Assembly: GCA_025966215.1 (NCBI GenBank) | Contig: JAOPVM010000216.1 | Span: forward strand, 1 to 10,211 | DNA: 10,211 nucleotides | Reading direction: 5' to 3' | Source: Klenkia sp. | GTDB taxonomy: Bacteria > Actinomycetota > Actinomycetes > Mycobacteriales > Geodermatophilaceae | In this document: positions 5,668 to 10,211 of the stretch, piece after piece | How positions within the stretch are numbered: the stretch's first letter is position 1 | Layout: every line of letters begins with the position of its first letter | Made by a program: the position numbers and the translations under genes | The notes under the pieces: model-generated | Databases searched by the model: none | The model's input: the letters and a program-made list of their open reading frames with translations, nothing else | Told to the model about the DNA's origin: nothing

Positions 5668-7041
5668 TCAGCCGATCCGGGCCCGGCTGCCCAGGATGCC
5701 CTGGGGCCGGATGACGAGGATGACGATCAAGAGGAGCAGACCTCCGACGTACTTCACGTCGTCCGGGATGACCAGGGTGGACATCTGGACGAACACACCG
5801 ATGATGACGCTGCCGACCAGGGCGCCGTAGGCCGTGCCCAGCCCACCGAGGGTGACCCCGGCGAACATCAGCAGCAGCAGACGGAAGCCCATGTCCCACT
5901 GGACCTGGTCGGACAGTCCGAGCAGCACGCCGCCCAGGGCCGCCAGGGACCCGCCCATCATCCAGACGATGAGGATGACGCGGTTGACGTCGATGCCCGA
6001 GGAGGCGGCGAGGTCCCGGTTGTCCGAGACCGCCCGCATGGCCTTGCCGATCTTGGTCTTCTGGAGCATGAGCGCGACGAGCACCAGCACCACCAGGGCG
6101 ATGACGATCGACGCCAGGGCCCGGTTGGTGAGGGTGAAGACGCCGTAGCTCTGGGCCCGCTGGGACTGGTACTCGGCGTAGGGGTTGGAGAACCCGCCGT
6201 AGATGATCTGCAGCAGGTAGCGCAGCAGCAGCGACAGGCCGATCGAGACCACCAGGGCCGCCACGAGCCCGGTGCCGCGCTTGCGCAGCGGGCGCCACAG
6301 GGCCAGTTCGTGGAGTGCGCCGACCCCGGCCCCGACCACCATGGCGATGAGCGTGGCCGCGATCAGCGGCACCCCGCCCTGCACGTTGACGTACCAGGCC
6401 ACGATGGCGCCGATGGTGACCAGCTCGCCGTGGGCGAAGTTGGTCAGGCCGGTGGTGCCGAAGATCAGCGACAGACCCACGGCGCAGACGGCGATGATCA
6501 GGCCGAAGCGCAGCCCGTCGACGAGCAGCTGGACGGCCCGGACGTTGCCGCCGCCGCTGTTGGCGGTGCCGTCCTGCAGCCCGAAGTTGACCGGCTGGGA
6601 GCGACCGGTGTCCACGGTGACGTCGCGGGTGTCGCCCTGCGGCCCGAGGGTGACCCCGTCGGGCAGCGCGTCGCCGTCGATGCCGACGGTGTAGTCCCCG
6701 GCCCCGTCGGGGAGGTCGATGGCGAAGCGGCCGTTCTCGTCGGTGGTCGCCGAGTCGACCTCATCACCGTCGGCGGTGGTGACCGTGACCTCGACGTCGG
6801 GGATCGGGCCGCTGACGCTGGTCTGCAGGGTGCCGACGATCCGCTCACCCTCGGCGCTGGCGACGCCCGAGGGCAGCAGCGTGGCCACCGACATCGCGAA
6901 CGCGGCGACCAGCATGGCCAGCACGAGGGACCGACGGCCCGCCGTCCTGGCGAACAGCCGGCGGAACCGGCCCGGCGGTCGCCCGCGGGGCGGTCCCGTC
7001 CGGGCACCGTGCTCGGGAGCACGGGTGAGTGCGTGCGTCAC
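5668..7041 (-). CDS. livH: ABC transporter permease LivH type with N-terminal extracytoplasmic beta-sandwich domain
   Basis: At 457 residues it is about 150 longer than ordinary LivH (about 290-310). Residues 1-63 look like a signal peptide: a basic region (RRLFARTAGRR), a hydrophobic core at 39-57 and an ASA cleavage site at 61-63. Residues 65-155 resemble a carboxypeptidase-regulatory/transthyretin-like beta-sandwich (IVGTL, GPIPDVEVTVTTADGDEV, TTDENGRFAIDLPDGAGDY, TVGIDG). A short Ser/Gly linker (161-166) follows. The permease runs from about 167 to the end, with GLSLIFGTTGLTNFAHGELV (189-208), the EAA-like loop GKAMRAVSDNRDLAASSGID (332-351), GGSLAALGGVLLG (363-375) and IRPQGILGSR at the C-terminus. 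The start is GTG 7041 with AGGAGG (complement of 7046-7051) four bases away. It is first in the livHMGF operon, which here has no substrate-binding protein gene. The fused domain may face the binding protein or cell envelope; that is inference. Confidence 0.9.
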   Translation of the reverse strand: MTHALTRAPEHGARTGPPRGRPPGRFRRLFARTAGRRSLVLAMLVAAFAMSVATLLPSGVASAEGERIVGTLQTSVSGPIPDVEVTVTTADGDEVDSATTDENGRFAIDLPDGAGDYTVGIDGDALPDGVTLGPQGDTRDVTVDTGRSQPVNFGLQDGTANSGGGNVRAVQLLVDGLRFGLIIAVCAVGLSLIFGTTGLTNFAHGELVTIGAIVAWYVNVQGGVPLIAATLIAMVVGAGVGALHELALWRPLRKRGTGLVAALVVSIGLSLLLRYLLQIIYGGFSNPYAEYQSQRAQSYGVFTLTNRALASIVIALVVLVLVALMLQKTKIGKAMRAVSDNRDLAASSGIDVNRVILIVWMMGGSLAALGGVLLGLSDQVQWDMGFRLLLLMFAGVTLGGLGTAYGALVGSVIIGVFVQMSTLVIPDDVKYVGGLLLLIVILVIRPQGILGSRARIG

Positions 7042-7117
7042 TCGACCTCCTGGCCGTGGAGTGGGGACGACGGCCGGGTCGTGGTGGACACCGGGCAGCC
7101 GTCGGTTGAACGGGCGG

Positions 7118-7143
7118 AACCGTAACCCACGTTTGTTGCGGTT
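7118..7143 (-). promoter_or_regulatory. Dyad at the probable liv operon promoter
   Basis: AACCGTAAC (7118-7126) and GTTGCGGTT (7135-7143) form a 9-bp inverted repeat with one mismatch around an 8-base centre. On the minus strand the TACGGT inside it (complement of 7119-7124) is a -10-like hexamer of the TAnnnT type, which would start transcription near 7111 and give livH a leader of about 70 bases. The -35 region is not clear. A repressor site overlapping the promoter, or a hairpin at the 5' end of an RNA from further upstream, are both possible. Confidence 0.4.
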
Positions 7144-7145
7144 TC

Positions 7146-7170
7146 GGGTCCTCTCGACGGGCCGTGACCC
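7146..7170 (-). terminator. Possible weak hairpin between the thioesterase gene and livH
   Basis: GGGTC (7146-7150) pairs with GACCC (7166-7170), and an inner ACGG-G-CCGT (7157-7165) can pair alternatively. It lies about 37 bases after the thioesterase stop. The stem is short and there is no T-run in the minus-strand direction, so terminator activity is uncertain. Confidence 0.25.
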
Positions 7171-7206
7171 TTTCGCGACCCGCCGCGACCAGGAGGACTT
7201 CCCGCG

Positions 7207-7605
7207 TCAGCCCTGCTTGACCAGGCAGGTCAGTCGCGCTGTCGCCGTCGGGCGTCCCTGGTCGTCGCTGACCTCGACGAGGAAGGTGGCCAGCGTGCGG
7301 CCGCGGCGCACCGGGGTGCACACGGCGGTGACGTCGCCCTCGGTGGCCGCGCGCAGGTAGGAGGCGTTGAGCTCGATGCCGACCACCTGGCGGCCCGGCC
7401 CGGCGTGCAGGGCCGCGGCCCACGAGCCGATCGACTCCACCAGGGCGCAGGTGGCCCCGCCGTGCAGCAGGCCGTGGGGCTGTTCGTTGCCCGCCACCGG
7501 CATGGTCGCGACCATCCGGTCGGGGTCGAAGTCGGTGATGACGATGCCGAGCTTGGCGTCGAGCCCGGTCGGTTCCGGGGCCCAGTCGGGGCGTGGGGTG
7601 GGCAC
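7207..7605 (-). CDS. PaaI/EntH-like hotdog-fold acyl-CoA thioesterase
   Basis: This 132-residue protein has a single hotdog domain, the usual size for the family, and probably hydrolyses an acyl- or aryl-CoA in the cytoplasm. The active-site helix region NEQPHGLLHGGATCALVES (40-58) contains Gln42, His48, Gly49-Gly50 and Glu57. Their spacing equals that of Gln48, His54 and Glu63 in E. coli EntH/YdiI as I remember them, with Ser61 matching Ser67. The position equivalent to EntH His89 is Tyr83 here (ELNASYLRAA). The C-terminal strands (VTAVCTPVRRGRTLATFLVEV, then TATARLTCLV) complete the fold. The start is GTG 7605. No Shine-Dalgarno is seen, but TACCGT (complement of 7612-7617) six bases upstream suggests a leaderless mRNA. 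It is divergent from polA by 71 bases. The substrate is unknown; a role in benzoyl-CoA or phenylacetyl-CoA housekeeping is conceivable only. Confidence 0.88.
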   Translation of the reverse strand: MPTPRPDWAPEPTGLDAKLGIVITDFDPDRMVATMPVAGNEQPHGLLHGGATCALVESIGSWAAALHAGPGRQVVGIELNASYLRAATEGDVTAVCTPVRRGRTLATFLVEVSDDQGRPTATARLTCLVKQG

Positions 7606-7676
7606 CGGCGCACGGTAGCCGTCGCCGCAGGCGAGGGCTCCCGGACTGTCGTACCCGGGTCATAAGGTGGCGCGCG
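7606..7676. promoter_or_regulatory. Divergent promoter region of the thioesterase gene and polA
   Basis: All signals for both genes must lie in these 71 bases unless transcription comes from within a neighbour. Leftward, TACCGT (complement of 7612-7617) sits six bases from the thioesterase GTG. Rightward, CATAAGGTGG (7661-7670) could be read as a -10-like CATAAG or as a Shine-Dalgarno (AAGGTGG, six bases from the polA ATG). The two readings overlap. No convincing -35 element is visible for either gene. Confidence 0.45.
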
Positions 7677-10211
7677 ATGTCCGCTCCGGTCTCCGCCCCC
7701 GCGTCCACCCCCACCGACAGCACCCCCGACGGCTCGCAGCCGCGTCCCCGGCTGCTGCTGCTCGACGGCCACTCCCTGGCCTACCGGGCCTTCTTCGCGC
7801 TGCCGGTGGAGAACTTCTCGACGACCACCGGTCAGCCGACGAACGCCGTCTACGGGTTCACCTCCATGCTGATCAACGTGCTGCGCGACGAGGCGCCCTC
7901 GCACCTGGCGGTGGCCTTCGACGTGGGGCGCCAGACCTTCCGCAGCGAGATCTTCGCCGGGTACAAGGCCAACCGGAGCGAGAGCCCGACCGACTTCCGC
8001 GGCCAGGTGAGCCTGATCCAGGAGGTGCTCGCCGCGCTGCACGTCCCGGTGCTGACCGCCGCGGGCTTCGAGGCCGACGACGTGATCGCCACCCTGACCG
8101 TGCAGGCCGTCGAGTCCGGCATGGACGTGCTCATCTGCACCGGTGACCGCGATGCGCTCCAGCTGGTCAACGAGCACGTGACCGTGCTGTACCCGCGCAA
8201 GGGGGTCTCGGACCTGACCCGGTTCACCCCGGAGGCGGTGGAGGAGAAGTACGGCCTCACGCCCACGCAGTACCCCGACTTCGCGGCGTTGCGCGGCGAC
8301 CCCTCGGACAACCTGCCGGGGATCCCCAGCGTCGGGGAGAAGACGGCCTCGAAGTGGATCCGCGAGTACGGGTCGCTGGACCAGCTCGTCGACCAGGTCG
8401 ACACCGTCAAGGGCAAGGTCGGGGAGAAGCTGCGCGAGCACCTGTCCTCGGTCCTGCAGAACCGGCGGCTCACCGAGCTCGACCGCTCGGTCGCCCTGGA
8501 CCTGCACCCGGTCGACCTGGCCGTCCAGGCCTGGGACCGCGCCGAGGTGCACACGCTGTTCGACAACCTGCAGTTCCGGGTGCTGCGCGACCGGCTGTTC
8601 TCCACCCTCACCAGCGCCGAGCCCGAGGTGGACGGCGGGATCGACGTCACCGTCGACGACCTGGTCCCGGGCGGACTGGGCGACTGGCTCGACGCGCACG
8701 CCCGCACCGGGCACACCGGCATCGTCTTCCGCGGCACCTGGGGCCGCGGCACCGGTGAACTGACCGGCATCGCGCTGGCCGCCGGCGACGACCACACGGT
8801 GTTCCTGGATCTGGGACCCGACCTCGACGTCACCGACGAGCAGGCCCTGGCCGCCTGGTTGGCCGACCCGTCGGCGACGAAGGTCGTGCACGAGGTCAAG
8901 GGCCCGCTGCTCGCCGTCTGGGCCCGCGGTTGGGACCTCGCCGGCGAGGTCAGCGACACCGCCCTGGCCGCCTACCTGGCGCTGCCCGGTCAGCGGTCCT
9001 TCGACCTCGGCGACCTCGCCGTCCGCTACCTGCGCCGTGAGCTCACCGACCCCGAGCCGGTCGAGCAGCAGCTCAGCCTGGACGGCATGGGCCCCACCGA
9101 GGAGGACGTGGCCCGCGAGGCCGCCGTCGCCGACGCCCGCAAGGCCGTCGCGGTCAACGACCTGTCCGACGCCCTGGAGCAGCTGCTGGGCCAGAAGGGC
9201 GGCGACCAGCTGCTCACCGGCCTCGAGCTGCCGCTGACCCGGGTGCTGGCCAGGATGGAGCAGCGCGGCATCGCCGCCGACGTCGACCTGTTGCACGACC
9301 TGCAGGCCGAGTTCGCCGCCTCGGTCGCCGAGGCCGCCGCCGACGCCTACGAGGCGATCGGTGGCCAGGAGATCAACCTGGGCTCACCCAAGCAGCTGCA
9401 GGCGGTGCTGTTCGACCAGCTCGGCCTGCCGAAGACCAAGAAGAACAAGACCGGCTACACCACCGACGCCGACGCCCTCACCACGCTGCAGGCGACCGCG
9501 CCGCACCCGTTCCTGGAGGCGCTGCTGCGGCACCGCGACGTCACCCGGCTGCGCACCGTCATCGACGGGCTGATCCCGATGGTGGACGACGCCGGGCGCA
9601 TCCACACCACGTTCCAGCAGACCATCGCGGCCACCGGCCGGTTGTCCTCCACCGACCCCAACCTGCAGAACATCCCGATCCGCAGCGTGGAGGGCCGGCG
9701 GATCCGGCAGGCGTTCGTGGTCGGGCAGGGCTACGAGTCGCTGATGACCGCGGACTACAGCCAGATCGAGATGCGGATCATGGCCCACCTGTCCGAGGAC
9801 GCCGCGCTGATCGAGGCCTTCACCTCGGGGGAGGACCTGCACACCTTCGTCGCCTCGCGGGCCTTCGACATCCCGATCGAGCAGGTCGACCCGGAGATGC
9901 GGCGCCGGATCAAGGCGATGAGCTACGGGCTGGCCTACGGGTTGAGCGCCTACGGGCTGGCCCAGCAGCTGCGGATCACCCCGGAGGAGGCGCGGGGGCA
10001 GATGACCGCCTACTTCGAGCGGTTCGGCGGGATCCGGGACTACCTGGACGGCGTGGTGGAGGACGCCCGGCAGACCGGGTACACCGAGACCACGATGGGC
10101 CGCCGCCGCTACCTGCCCGACCTGACCAGCGACAACAGGCAGCGTCGGGACATGGCCGAGCGGATGGCGCTCAACGCCCCCATCCAGGGCTCGGCCGCCG
10201 ACGTCATCAAG
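7677..10211 (+). CDS. polA: DNA polymerase I (3' end cut by window edge)
   Basis: 845 codons are visible, and comparison with E. coli PolA suggests about 70 more beyond the edge. PolA removes RNA primers and fills gaps in replication and repair. After a low-complexity N-terminus (1-20) comes the 5'-nuclease domain: LLLLDGHSLAYRAFFALP, FDVGRQTFRSEIFAGYKANR, Glu132-Ala-Asp-Asp135, CTGDRDALQL, and LRGDPSDNLPGIPSVGEKTA with Asp208 and Asp211. The middle domain has lost at least two proofreading residues: the exonuclease I site reads VFRGTW (350-355) instead of D-x-E, and the exonuclease II Asp is replaced (KG, 408-409). The polymerase domain has ATGRLSSTDPNLQNIPIR, motif A ADYSQIEMRIMAH with Asp693, and the O-helix RRIKAMSYGLAYGLSAYGL with Lys746 and Tyr750. 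Visible sequence ends at NAPIQGSAADVIK; the catalytic HDE motif C lies outside. The start is ATG 7677. Confidence 0.97.
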   Translation, partial: MSAPVSAPASTPTDSTPDGSQPRPRLLLLDGHSLAYRAFFALPVENFSTTTGQPTNAVYGFTSMLINVLRDEAPSHLAVAFDVGRQTFRSEIFAGYKANRSESPTDFRGQVSLIQEVLAALHVPVLTAAGFEADDVIATLTVQAVESGMDVLICTGDRDALQLVNEHVTVLYPRKGVSDLTRFTPEAVEEKYGLTPTQYPDFAALRGDPSDNLPGIPSVGEKTASKWIREYGSLDQLVDQVDTVKGKVGEKLREHLSSVLQNRRLTELDRSVALDLHPVDLAVQAWDRAEVHTLFDNLQFRVLRDRLFSTLTSAEPEVDGGIDVTVDDLVPGGLGDWLDAHARTGHTGIVFRGTWGRGTGELTGIALAAGDDHTVFLDLGPDLDVTDEQALAAWLADPSATKVVHEVKGPLLAVWARGWDLAGEVSDTALAAYLALPGQRSFDLGDLAVRYLRRELTDPEPVEQQLSLDGMGPTEEDVAREAAVADARKAVAVNDLSDALEQLLGQKGGDQLLTGLELPLTRVLARMEQRGIAADVDLLHDLQAEFAASVAEAAADAYEAIGGQEINLGSPKQLQAVLFDQLGLPKTKKNKTGYTTDADALTTLQATAPHPFLEALLRHRDVTRLRTVIDGLIPMVDDAGRIHTTFQQTIAATGRLSSTDPNLQNIPIRSVEGRRIRQAFVVGQGYESLMTADYSQIEMRIMAHLSEDAALIEAFTSGEDLHTFVASRAFDIPIEQVDPEMRRRIKAMSYGLAYGLSAYGLAQQLRITPEEARGQMTAYFERFGGIRDYLDGVVEDARQTGYTETTMGRRRYLPDLTSDNRQRRDMAERMALNAPIQGSAADVIK

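Noticed and set aside
3846..5714. Long plus-strand open frame opposite livG and livM
   Set aside because: The composition is shadow-like (runs of Asp, Gln, His, Arg without a fold) and the minus strand holds intact ABC transporter motifs.
5572..7125. Long plus-strand open frame opposite livH
   Set aside because: Same reason: the Asp/Gln/His/Gly-rich translation mirrors the hydrophobic codons of LivH.
7191..7197. AGGAGGA on the plus strand that looks like a ribosome binding site
   Set aside because: No start codon follows at usable distance, and the region downstream is the thioesterase gene on the other strand.
8700..8910. Possible active 3'-5' exonuclease domain in PolA
   Set aside because: The fold region is present but the D-x-E pair and the second Asp are replaced, so activity is not expected.
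7230..9296. 688-codon minus-strand open frame opposite polA
   Set aside because: It is a third-position GC artefact opposite the well-supported polA frame and overlaps the thioesterase gene in another frame.
1..10211. CRISPR arrays, tRNA or rRNA genes, insertion sequences, toxin-antitoxin or phage-defence modules
   Set aside because: I saw no spaced direct repeats, tRNA-like folds, transposase motifs or terminal repeats. Gene content is metabolic, transport and replication.

Overview
The window is GC-rich chromosomal DNA with strong G/C third-position bias, frequent GTG starts and short or absent leaders. This points to an actinomycete. The mix of a box-pathway gene, a PaaX regulator and a livHMGF block next to polA would fit Geodermatophilaceae or a related family, but that placement is inference. 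There are no tRNA or rRNA genes, CRISPR arrays, insertion sequences or phage genes.

Left part (1-2103), aromatic catabolism edge: the 5' end of boxC (epoxybenzoyl-CoA dihydrolase of the aerobic benzoyl-CoA pathway) runs leftward out of the window. Divergent from it is a GNAT acetyltransferase gene, followed in the same direction by a PaaX-family repressor gene. The boxC/GNAT intergenic region holds a perfect dyad over the predicted boxC -35 box. The GNAT/paaX gap holds a strong hairpin that overlaps a second, mutually exclusive palindrome just before the paaX start. PaaX proteins usually sense aryl-CoA esters, so it is a reasonable candidate regulator of the box genes.

Middle (2109-2719): two small, translationally coupled leftward genes of unknown role, a 62-residue soluble protein and a 141-residue membrane protein. 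They converge with paaX across a 5-base gap.

Right-middle (2799-7041): a tight leftward livH-livM-livG-livF operon for a branched-chain amino acid type (HAAT family) ABC importer. No substrate-binding protein gene is present here. LivH is unusual: it carries a signal peptide and an extracytoplasmic beta-sandwich domain of about 90 residues fused in front of the permease. LivF and LivG have extra acidic tails. A dyad lies at the likely operon promoter.

Right end (7207-10211): a PaaI/EntH-like hotdog thioesterase gene, divergent from polA. PolA (845 codons visible, 3' end cut off) has the flap-nuclease and polymerase domains, has lost at least two of its proofreading acidic residues, and carries a Tyr at the O-helix position that controls dideoxynucleotide discrimination.

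No clearly new multi-gene system is visible. The most unusual items are the LivH fusion without a neighbouring binding protein, the two regulatory dyads on the left, and a repeated start-site pattern (-10-like hexamer, six bases ending CCG, then GTG) suggesting leaderless mRNAs.
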